DNA from: Fragum whitleyi
Lineage: Eukaryota; Mollusca; Bivalvia; Cardiida; Cardiidae
Assembly: GCA_948146395.1 (NCBI GenBank)
Contig: OX411554.1
Coordinates: 41,739,869-41,803,868 of the forward strand
DNA length: 64,000 nucleotides
Direction of reading: 5' to 3'
Shown: positions 33,780 to 42,250 of the stretch, in pieces
Position numbering within the stretch: the stretch's first letter is position 1
How the letters are laid out: each line of letters opens with the position of its first letter
Translations under genes and position numbers: made by a program
The notes under the pieces: generated by a model
Told to the model about the DNA's origin: nothing
Database searches by the model: none
Seen by the model: only the letters and a program-made list of their open reading frames with translations

Positions 33780-33985
33780 TAGGAAAACCGTGAATTTGAC
33801 AGGTTGAATGATTTGGGAATGATTTATGCATGAAATTGAATGAGTGTGGGAAGCGATTTTTGAGTGAGATCCAAGAGAGGTATTCAAATATCGCAAATTT
33901 TTTCCAGGATGAACAAAATTAGCGATACTTATTACCTCCTTTCAATGAAAAATGTATACAGACTCTTATAAAAAGGTATCTAATT
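33780..33985 (-). mobile_element. ATTC-rich MITE R6, 3' half (inverted)
   Basis: GTGAATTTGACAGGTTGAAT, GAATGAGTGTGGGAAGCG, ATCGCAAATTTTTTCCAGGA and ATTACCTCC follow the inverse R6 order. A second R6 copy in the other orientation begins right after it. Confidence 0.55.
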
Positions 33986-33989
33986 TAGG

Positions 33990-34700
33990 TTCGCAATTTC
34001 ACTATTATAATAAAAAATTTAAGCATCTGATTGGTTCTTGAAGATATAGGAAGCTATTTATAAAACGTGTATGTATATTTTATTAAAGGAAGTTATACAT
34101 ACCACTAATTTTGCATTCGGAACATCTCTCGGCCATTTCCGTAAACTGCAACAGACCTCGGATGTATGTAAGGCGGATGGGTATGTACAAAATCGTGCAT
34201 TTTGTTAGGCGGAAACAGTGTAAGGAAAAAAAAGCGCTAACGATTTATTTCTTTTCGTAAATAACGGCTGAAAAATCTGAATTTTTGAGATTGACGAATC
34301 ATTCTCAAAAATTAAGATTTTTTCATCCGTTATTTAAGAATCTAAAGATATTAATATAAGGATACGATGGTTTCACGTCAGTGACTAAAACGAGTAGCGT
34401 TGGCGACGTCGAATGTTTTCACTCACAGTTTCGAGGGCTAACGCCATTTTAACTAACGTCATCGAGTTTTTGCAAGGTTTTCCCGTAATTTTAAAAAATA
34501 GTCCGTCTATGTACACCCGAGGTTGATCGTAAGATTGGCAGAGTGGTGTTCCGAATGCTAATTTTGTTCATCCTGAACAAAATTAGCAATATTAGATTAC
34601 CTCGGAGTCCCTTTTATTTCATTCTAAACTAGCTCCACACAATCTTTCGATATCATTTCGAAATATAATCCAAAATCATTCAACTTATCAATTTACCAAT
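33990..34700 (+). mobile_element. ATTC-rich MITE R6 copy split by a nested element
   Basis: The left part (33990-34113) has CTGATTGGTTCTTGAAGATA and AGGAAGTTATACATACC. The right part (34558-34700) has GTTCATCCTGAACAAAATTA and ATTACCTCGG...CTAGCTCCACAC. Joined, they follow the uninterrupted copy at 17160-17438. The break holds the element at 34114-34557. Confidence 0.7.
34114..34557. mobile_element. Nested TIR element, 444 bp, with 9-bp target duplication
   Basis: The ends are CATTCGGAACA...GGCCA...ACCTCGG and the inverse CCGAGGT...TGGC...TGTTCCGAATG. It is flanked on both sides by CTAATTTTG (34105-34113 and 34558-34566). The interior contains a hairpin AAATAACGGcTGAAAAATCT / AGATTTTTTCATCCGTTATTT. 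No coding sequence. A 9-bp duplication would fit Mutator-like elements, but the superfamily is not certain. Confidence 0.75.
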
Positions 34701-34981
34701 CTTATCAACTGTATTGTCATTCGTTGGTGATATTTTGCCTTGCAATAATATTGCGGCGTATATTGTTACCCCGGCACTCTTTTTTTAAAGTTTACACCGT
34801 CACTCTTAGTCGCGTCTCAATCATATCGAGGCAGCTGAATCATCTATTCACGAAATTTTGGTCCCTACCAAACCAGTACTTAAACGACACCCCACCATCT
34901 TCTTATCACACATTTGAATGCGGTTATCGAACCAATTATTCGGGTCAATAGATGAATCGCTTGCTCCACCCCTTTAATATA
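34701..34981. other. Possible decayed SINE A
   Basis: AATCATATCGAGGCAGCTGA (about 34816) and CGGTTATCGAACC (about 34921) recall family A SINE parts on the minus strand, but the body is too diverged for a firm call. Confidence 0.25.
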
Positions 34982-35133
34982 GGGATGAGTGTCTTTTTCA
35001 CTGCGTTTATTGGGGTATAAAGTGCAATTGCCTTAGCACATGGCATTAGCCCTACGGGCGTTATGTTTAAGCCATGTGATAAGGCAATTGCACTTTATAC
35101 CCCAATAAACGCAGTGCAAAAGACACTCGTCCC
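34982..35133. repeat. Near-perfect hairpin, 63-bp arms
   Basis: Left arm GGGATGAGTGTCTTTTTCAC...AAGTGCAATTGCCTTAGCACATGGC; right arm its inverse, GCCATGTGATAAGGCAATTG...GTGCAAAAGACACTCGTCCC. The 26-nt loop contains GCCCTACGGGC. The arms differ at only a few positions. Confidence 0.85.
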
Positions 35134-36112
35134 TTATAATTGCAATCCTATAGATCGAAGAAACTATTAAAATACTCGGCCAAACATTCAAGCTTCAAGT
35201 CTACTTTCTGCGCGTAAAAAATTACACGGTCTATTTTTAGATCGTGTATTGTTTATCTCGCTATCGAAGTGAAATGTCATAAAGTAAAACAAATGTTACA
35301 CAAATAAACAACAACATTAAAATTCGTAGAGGTACTTATGACAAAGGAGCTTGTTTCTGCCAAGTTAGTCTGTATTTTTAAACGAAAACGGCGTGGTCGG
35401 TCTTAGTTGAGAGGGTTGCTTGAAGGTCTTCGTCGACTTGCTGTTTCCTAAGTTTACGTCGGCTCAGAATCAGAACTGCATGTTTGTAATCGTAAATTCT
35501 TTCGAAAATATATTAATTTATAATAGATTGAATAGCAATGTTGCGTTGATGATCGGGAACTAGGTTAATTCGAGTTCCTACAACACAGGACTTGCAGATC
35601 GAAGTTCGGGGGTTTCCCGAAAGACCTATTGCATTTTATACAGAAATAAAGTGCAATGGATTTCCCACGTGGTGCGATTTAAACCAATCAGAATTCTTGA
35701 TTTTATTGGATTGCAATTATGACCGTCACGATTCACCCCTCATATATAAGATCGATATTTAACTAAATAGTAGGTGGACATGGACATGAATCGAAAAGCG
35801 GGTCGGCGATGGACCATCTATACAACGTTACAGCTTTTTAGGCTGTAATTACAACGTTTTATTCGCCAGTTTATGACCCCCTCAAAAAGTAATAAACATT
35901 TCCTTTTCGGAAATTGTCGGGGATCACCATCATTCCTCGATGCACGAAATATCGTCGAAAAACATTTCGTTGACTCCAAATTTCGTCGAATGAAATAACG
36001 CCGAAAAGAGGTACAGAAAAGAAGGGGTGGTTCCAGTCTAAATTTCTCTTTCCTCATAAAACGCCCTATTTTGTAGGTACCCATTAGAATCGTCTTTACA
36101 AGATAGAATTAG
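35134..36112. other. Unassigned region
   Basis: No gene was recognised. An 88-codon minus-strand frame at 35818-36084 has no family motif. Confidence 0.3.
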
Positions 36113-36343
36113 TTAACCCTTCCCTGTTTTACAAAATTTTGGACCTGTCAAAATTCAAAGGTGTTGCAGACGAAAATTTAAAATGGATTTAATTTGAAAA
36201 ATAACCAATCTGTAGGGTAGAAAAAAGTGTGGAAAATGAAGAAATTGCTTGTCAGAAGCAATTTCTTCTTTTTTTTTACAATGTTTTCTCAATCATAAAA
36301 TCACAGGCACGTGAAAAGCAGGGATTAAACAGCAAAGGCTTAA
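36113..36343 (+). mobile_element. TTAA-flanked MITE (piggyBac-like), copy 2
   Basis: TTAA then CCCTTCCCTGTTTTACAAAA; the right end is ATTAAACAGCAAAGGC then TTAA. The interior stem is GAAGAAATTGCTTgtcaGAAGCAATTTCTTC. It is collinear with the copies at 30506 (inverted) and 53282. Confidence 0.75.
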
Positions 36344-37078
36344 GGGTATTATTTGAATATGTATAGTTGTCGAAAATACTGACTCTTTTTGTAGATCTGC
36401 GTCGTTGTGATATTTGCACACACCGAAGATCGTAACCGGTACCATTGAAGTGAGAATCTAGCCCCCACCCAACAAAATTTGAAATTGGAACTTTGTCTTA
36501 TTAAAAAAATTCTTAATATTGACTTGTTGGGACATATCCATGTATATGAAAAAATATTCATTGTAACCATAAACCGCATTGAAATCGATTTAAAGTAGTC
36601 AATGAGTCAATCCACGTTAAATTTTTATAATAATAATTAATAAAGAATTACCCAAATTGCATGTGTTAAAACGTGCCTATATTCTTAAGCATGTCACATT
36701 CTTTGTGTAGCTGTATACAAACAATATTCAATATTATTATTCATAGTGCTATTTCCCAAAGCGGTTCACAATTTGCATTCCGTAATTTAGTACAGACTAT
36801 ATAACAGTCATTGAACGGTCGAGAGGAATGATAAGTTCGAATGATCGAATTAAGTCAGGGCGGATTTCAAATACATGTAATGGGGATGGGCAAAAGATGA
36901 GAGAGTGTGTGTGGGGGGGGGGGGGGGGGAGAGAGGGGTTACAATCTGAAGAAGACCAATGTTGACCTCTGCTATTCATTTAAACATGTACGACTGTTTA
37001 TGTTATTGGCGTTGTAACTATGGCTTTGCTGTTATAATGATATTTTAGAAGTTTTTTAGTGAGACATATATGTCGATC
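36344..37078. other. Unassigned region
   Basis: A GT/G-rich tract lies at about 36907-36940. No gene was recognised. Confidence 0.3.
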
Positions 37079-37213
37079 CTGCCCAAAGTTCAGGATGACA
37101 AAACAGTGCCAACTGTTGGCGATTTTTACCCCGCTTTGCACGTGCACTAGCGTGCAAAACGGGTATAATTTGCAAACACGTTGTACTGTTTGTGTCTCCC
37201 TGAACAAGGGCAG
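37079..37213. mobile_element. Palindromic MITE R8, copy 3
   Basis: CTGCCCAAAGTTCAGGATGA, ACCCCGCTTTGCACGTGC and the inverse GCGTGCAAAACGGGTATAA, ending CTGAACAAGGGCAG. It is more diverged in the outer stem than the copies at 25155. Confidence 0.7.
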
Positions 37214-37239
37214 ATTAGGTCGGCACTATACTATTTTAG

Positions 37240-37480
37240 CTTGTGTGTGACAATTGCAACAATTTCTAATCTGCGCTAAACAAAGACTTTGACCAGCCTG
37301 TGCACCCGCACAGCCTGACCAGAGTCTTCCCTATGCGCTTTGTAGTATCTTTAAACAGTTAGGTTATTTTCTAATTACACTAAATATCTGTGTAGGCTGG
37401 AAAACTTTTGCTCCTCACGCGTTTTTAAAATTGTTGGAAATGTCTAGCATAGGCTCATATAGCATTGGATCCAGTTCCTA
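37240..37480. repeat. MITE R5, copy 4
   Basis: 'TGCAACAATTTCTAATCTGC', CAAAGACTTTGACCAGCCTG, TGCACccGCACAGCCTGACC and AGAGTCTTCCC, with a second ATTGTTGGAAATGTCTAGC near the far end. Confidence 0.55.
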
Positions 37481-38342
37481 TTTTTAGAAGTTTTTGTGAC
37501 AAGGAAAATTCACCTTACAGTACGTAAAATGTGTTATTTTCTCTAAAATGGCTTTGAAAAGCTAGACAATGACTTTATATTATATATTTGTAAGAAATGA
37601 AGAGATTTTTTTCAATTTCATTAAGGTATGAATCTAAAAACCCAATCACACTGTTTGAATACGCGGAGCGGATTAGTACAAGCGTATGATAAGGTTTTTT
37701 TTTTATTATTTAATTCCGCCATAAAACTTAAGAATATTCTCTTCAAATCTTATAATTTTACACCATGAAGCTTAAATGGAAGAATTTCTCCACGACGGAT
37801 TTCTTCCGGGACTCCTTTGCACGCAAGCATAGAGAATAAATGAAAAATAAATTCAAATTCTTAGCCAATCAGAAAGCAGGCAATTAGATCAAATTATTCA
37901 ACAATGTATCTCGATATAAGTTACAACTACCAGTCTTTCATTATACATACTTTTGACAAACTTGCATAGTATTTCATTTCTATATCTGATCTTAAAAAAA
38001 ATCACATAAACTGTTCTGCGATAGTAAATTGTTCCACATTCGAAATCAGTGATTTTACTATATTATTGAAATATGACAAATAACCGACCGAATCTGTACA
38101 ATCTACAATTCAGAGAAGTTACCAATTACTTTCTCCATACCATATAATTTAACGAAGCAAAAGAGTAAATATTTTTCTATATTGAGATCGCTTTCTAAGG
38201 GGACTACTTTGTGTGCAAGCTTACAAAAGAAGTGTGTACACAAAAATGTGTTCCTTTCAGTTTATGATTCAAGAAGTTAAAATTCGAAACACTTATGAAC
38301 ACACACACACACACAAAAATAAAGAAGAATTTGATCCTAAAT
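37481..38342. other. Unassigned region
   Basis: An AC run lies at about 38299-38314. No gene was recognised. Confidence 0.3.
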
Positions 38343-38385
38343 GGGATAGTAGCTGACAGCTAGGAAAAGATGTAAAATGGTAGTA
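38343..38385 (+). mobile_element. SINE family A body fragment
   Basis: GGGATAGTAGCTGACAGCTA GGAAAAGATGTAAAATGGTA matches the central segment of the SINE at 60165. Only about 40 bp is present. Confidence 0.45.
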
Positions 38386-38390
38386 GCTTA

Positions 38391-38528
38391 CAGCCCTGCG
38401 TTAAGGATGACAAAACGGTGCAAACAGTATGCCAATTACACCCCGCATTGCACGCAAGAGCACATGCAAAGCGGGGTATAATTGGAAAACTGTTTTAACC
38501 GTTTTATGATTATGAACGCAAGGCAGGT
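38391..38528. mobile_element. Palindromic MITE R8, copy 4
   Basis: CAGCCCTGCGTTAAGGATGA, CACCCCGCATTGCACGCA and the inverse TGCAAAGCGGGGTATAATTG, ending TGAACGCAAGGCAG. Confidence 0.75.
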
Positions 38529-39227
38529 AAGAGAAATACTAGGAATACATTGTTAGGTACTTCATATTCTGTGGTATGACAAAATACTTTAAAAAGCGGA
38601 ACTAACCCCATTCAAACAAATAATTTATCGGAAAAAAGCCGAAATTTAACAAGAAGACAAAGATAACAAAGTTTGAATATATAGACATTCTTGAGCTATT
38701 ATTTTTATGGTACGTAACTACAGGTAGAATAATTACTTTGTCGGAGTATAATTACCTCCCTTTTTATACCGTTCAGATGGCCTACTACTATCGCCCCAAG
38801 TTATCGAATATGTTCTGACTCTACATTTAGAATGCAAAAGAGCTAGCGGGCATTCATAAAAGATGCACCGCTTTGCGCGTAGTAATTTATTAAGTAGTTC
38901 CAAAAGTCTCATTCGAGTAACACTGCTTACCAAAATAGTTTTGAAGCCAATTTAAAATTTTCTTTTCACAAAGTAAACATGGTAAGTTACTAGAATTTGA
39001 TGAAAATTTGAGTCATAACTCACAAAAAGAGATACGTTTCATTATCTGTTTAAGTGACTAATGAGAAATAGGTTTTAGTTTACTATTTGATCCAAAATAT
39101 TTTCATGTCATGTAAGTAAAGCAAATTGCCTTAAAATCCTCCAAAACTGGCAATTTTATTTTTGATCTAGTTTTTGTGTTGCTGATTGATCGGAAATAAC
39201 GTCATTAGACTCCATAGTTTTGTTGAT
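38529..39227. other. Unassigned region
   Basis: No gene was recognised. An ATTACCTCCC word at about 38751 recalls R6, but nothing follows from it. Confidence 0.3.
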
Positions 39228-39324
39228 TTATTCTGAAACGACAGCACCATTCCCACCGTCAACAAGATTTGAGATACCCATAACCATAGCAGAATATTCA
39301 CTTTGTAGATACATTATTATTATA
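39228..39324 (-). pseudogene. Truncated SDR: C-terminal fragment paralogous to SDR1
   Basis: On the minus strand the frame reads IIIMYLQSEYSAMVMGISNL then VDGGNGAVVSE and TAA. It aligns without gaps to residues 222-249 of SDR1 and keeps the VDGGN motif near the SDR C-terminus. Nothing upstream in the frame matches the rest of an SDR, and a TAG follows within ten codons. The similarity starts right at TTTTCTTTGCAG, a good acceptor-like sequence. It is either a partial duplication or the last exon of a lost spliced paralog; a working gene is unlikely. Confidence 0.75.
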
Positions 39325-39416
39325 CTGCAAAGAAAATTCTAGCATTTTCATTGGTTAATGCTGACCTGACAAACATTGATAGCTACGGCCGCTCCGGAAT
39401 TACCTCTAATGTTTCC

Positions 39417-39985
39417 TTAAGGCGCCTCGACGTGAACATAGACAAAAAATCGAAACGGTAATGGCAGCCATGTTTCTCTCGCTTCGCTGATAACACGACC
39501 CGAATATACACACTAGGATACAGTTGAAAAGGATGTCAGTTAATAATGTGCAAATAAAAAACGATAAAGATGTCATTAAATACCTTAAATTTGTACGAAT
39601 CTGTCCATTTAAAGTGCCAAGTTTCTCGCAGTTTCAGCCAACAAACGCTTCCATATCACAATAGCGCAGAGTGTAGTAGTGTGATGTCACAACTATATAT
39701 GACGTAACTTTGTACATGTTTACTTTTCATAGGGGCGCATTGAGGGATATTGGTGGTTTAAAAGAAATCGGTTTATACGAACGACTAAAATAGGCAAAAG
39801 ACAGATATTTAGCCCTAAAGCTTTGAAGTATTATAAATTCGTAATACGGTTTCTTGCCTAGGTATATGACGATTTATTCCCGGCAGTAAAAATGATGTCA
39901 ACCCTCGCCTACGGCTCGGGTGACATCATTTTTCCAGCCGGGAATAAACCGCCATATACCCCGGCAAGAAACCGTATAACTAATA
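39417..39985 (+). mobile_element. Repeat R12, copy A, with terminal foldback
   Basis: From GCCTCGACGTGAACATAGAC through 'GTTTCTCTCGCTTCGCTGAT' and GTGATGTCACAACTA, it ends in a hairpin at about 39845-39981. The hairpin outer arms are CGGTTTCTTGCC / GGCAAGAAACCG, inner arms TTTATTCCCGGC / GCCGGGAATAAA, and the apex is CTCGCCTACGGCTCGGG. The same order occurs inverted at 61505-62040. No coding capacity. It lies between the SDR fragment and SDR1. Confidence 0.7.
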
Positions 39986-40238
39986 CAGTGTCTATGATGT
40001 TCTTCCTTTTTTGGAGTTGAGGGACACACCTTAGCTTTGCGTTTCCGTTTATGTACAAAAGCCATTACAATATCCAGAGGGTTTAGCACAAGAATGAATA
40101 AAGCATCTATAAATTGTATAGGAACTTATTACAGTTTGGCGATAAACCCGTGTCCTATCAATTTATAGACTGGTCGACTCCTGTATGAAGGCTTTTATGA
40201 TAGACGATAGTTGGACCAGTCTAATTAAAGTTATTGAT

Positions 40239-40988
40239 TTATTCTGAAACAGCAGCATTATTTCCACCATCAACAAGAATTGAGGTACCTGTTACCATAG
40301 CAGAATGTTCACTCAGTAGATACATAACAGTTCCAACAATATCTTTTGTTTCTGGGAGTTGTTTCATTGGTGTTCTGGACATGATAACATCAACAAGGGG
40401 CGAGTTTCCATCTAGCTTTCTTGTTGTTTCAGTCCAAAACAAAGTCGGATTGACTGAATTAATCCTAATTCCATGGACTCCCAATTCCAGAGCGAACTGC
40501 CTCGTGATCATTTCCATGGCTGACTTTGACACATTATAAGGGAATATTCCTCTGAAGGCGGCGAATGCGGCGTTCGTAGAAACATTAACAATACAACCCT
40601 TCTTTTTCGCCTCTATCATTTTCCCCGCAAATATTTGGGTACAGTTAAGTGCACTATAAAGGTTGTTGTGCATATAGCTTTGCATGTCATTATAACTAGT
40701 AGTTAAAGCTACAAAAGGCTCAGTTGGAATGACTGCTGCGTTGTTTACAAGCCCGTCCATAACATCTAACTGTGAAAGAACCTTTCTTGTTTCGTCCCAC
40801 TTGGATAAATCTAGTGGAATAGTCTCGATCTTCGGATGTTGGTCTTTTAGCGTTTTGAGTGTAGCGGCCGTTCTGCTGACAGCAAACACATCTGCTCCAC
40901 ATTCAGACAGTTTGATAGAAACTTCACGACCTAGACCCCGTCCGGCTCCGGTCACAAGGATCTTTTTCGATAGAAAATTGAACGTCAT
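40239..40988 (-). CDS. SDR1: DCXR-like short-chain dehydrogenase/reductase, 249 aa
   Basis: Probable cytosolic NADPH-dependent carbonyl/sugar reductase of the classical SDR fold, closest in pattern to L-xylulose/dicarbonyl reductase (DCXR, 244 aa in human). Seen: cofactor motif TGAGRGLG (13-20), Ser-Arg-Thr after strand 2 (38-40, as in NADPH-binding DCXR), NNAAV (82-86), Asn109, Tyr151-x3-Lys155, and VNPT plus a VDGG C-terminus. At position 138, 13 before Tyr, there is Thr instead of catalytic Ser. I chose ATG 40988 because the paralog starts at the same place. The frame runs back to 41006 only through a non-ATG codon, and TTCATTTCAG (AG at 40995-40994) looks like an acceptor, so an upstream 5' UTR exon is likely. 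The TAA overlaps AATAAA. Substrate unknown. Confidence 0.92.
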   Translation of the reverse strand: MTFNFLSKKILVTGAGRGLGREVSIKLSECGADVFAVSRTAATLKTLKDQHPKIETIPLDLSKWDETRKVLSQLDVMDGLVNNAAVIPTEPFVALTTSYNDMQSYMHNNLYSALNCTQIFAGKMIEAKKKGCIVNVSTNAAFAAFRGIFPYNVSKSAMEMITRQFALELGVHGIRINSVNPTLFWTETTRKLDGNSPLVDVIMSRTPMKQLPETKDIVGTVMYLLSEHSAMVTGTSILVDGGNNAAVSE

Positions 40989-40993
40989 TGTAA

Positions 40994-41003
40994 CTGAAAT
41001 GAA
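40994..41003 (-). promoter_or_regulatory. Candidate splice acceptor 5 nt before the SDR1 ATG
   Basis: TTGTTCATTTCAG immediately precedes TTACAATG. A 5' UTR intron ending here would place the start codon at the beginning of the coding exon. The upstream exon was not found. Confidence 0.45.
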
Positions 41004-41277
41004 CAATTTAAAATGGATTCAAGTTTCACATGATTTCGGTATTAATAACTTGGCAACATGGATAGAATTGATTGAAACATGCGTGAAACAACAACAACAA
41101 TATCATCATTAGCAACAACAACAATATTAAATTTAACTTGATCTAAAAGTACCAGCGATTACCAACATTTATGCAAAAAAAGTCACACTAAGGATAGTTC
41201 AAACAATTTTATACAATAAACAGTTTTAACACAACAACGCCTATAAAGGTGTTTCAAAAATTCTGACGATATGGCTT

Positions 41278-42250
41278 TTAAGGTTCATGTAAAGTGTTTG
41301 AGACCCAATATTTAGGGCACTTCATTGGCCAAGATAAAGCAGTTTGTCCAGGTATATTATATATCAAAATGAAGCTATTCATGAGCACAAACAGTTAGGC
41401 AACGTAAGACCGACATAGCTATAGCGGTATAGCCAAAACATTGTGGAAAAGGGTCATTTTGTACAAAACAAGCAACTGCATGACGGTTGCATAAAATTGC
41501 CCCGTATTTTAACAAATTACAGTCTGAAGTACCATCCAGGTAGTGCTACAACCTTAGATATAAAACTCAGTCTCAAAAGGCTCTTTTGAAACAATCAATT
41601 TCCATTTATTTTGTCAACATACATGTCAAACCGGTTTGGTCTGTTTTCAAAATAGATGTAAGGTATGGTGCAACATCACACCATAATATTGTGAAATATT
41701 TTCTGCGATTTATTTCAAATTAAAGTTTTTTTTATTCAATGATCTACAATATTACTATATATTTATCATTCTGTGAAATAGAAATTGATATATTGCTAAA
41801 CAACCTTACAGGTATATAAACAATTAATGTCTATTTATGTTGTGATTACACACCATACCCTAAAAGATCTACACGTTTATAAAATTAGAATGACATATAT
41901 GACATATGTGTTTATAAGATAAGTCAAAATAACTTACTTGCATAACTATTTTTTGGGGCTGAGTTTTATACCAATGATTGAAGTACTACCTGGATGGTAC
42001 TTTAGGCTAGACTTTGTTAAAATATGAGCCAATTTTATCCAACAGTCATGCAGTTGCTTGTTCTGTACAAAATGACCCTTTTCCACAATGTTTTGGCTAT
42101 ACCGCTATAGTTCTAACAGTCTTATGTTTTTCAACTGCTTGTGCTCATAAATAGCTTCATTTTGATATATAATATTCCTGGACATACTGTTTTTTCTTGG
42201 CAAATGAATGCCCTTAAAAGTGGGTCTCAAACACTTTACATGAACCTTAA
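41278..42250. mobile_element. TTAA-flanked inverted repeat element IR1, 0.97 kb
   Basis: TTAA (41278-41281) followed by GGTTCATGTAAAGTGTTTGA GACCC; the right end is the exact inverse plus TTAA (42247-42250). The arms extend about 290 bp with scattered differences, including 'TATATATCAAAATGAAGC', 'GGTATAGCCAAAACATTGTG' and AAGCAACTGCATGAC. The spacer of about 400 bp is AT-rich with no coding sequence. Confidence 0.8.

Noticed and set aside
40989..41006. An upstream start for SDR1 adding six residues (FISVT...)
   Set aside because: The codon at 41006 is TTG, the paralog starts at the equivalent of ATG 40988, and the extra codons run across an acceptor-like CAG.
40234..41112. Plus-strand frames of 101 and 127 codons over SDR1, and similar over SDR2 at 58682-58981
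   Set aside because: They are antisense shadows of the SDR coding exons. Their conservation follows from the minus-strand proteins.
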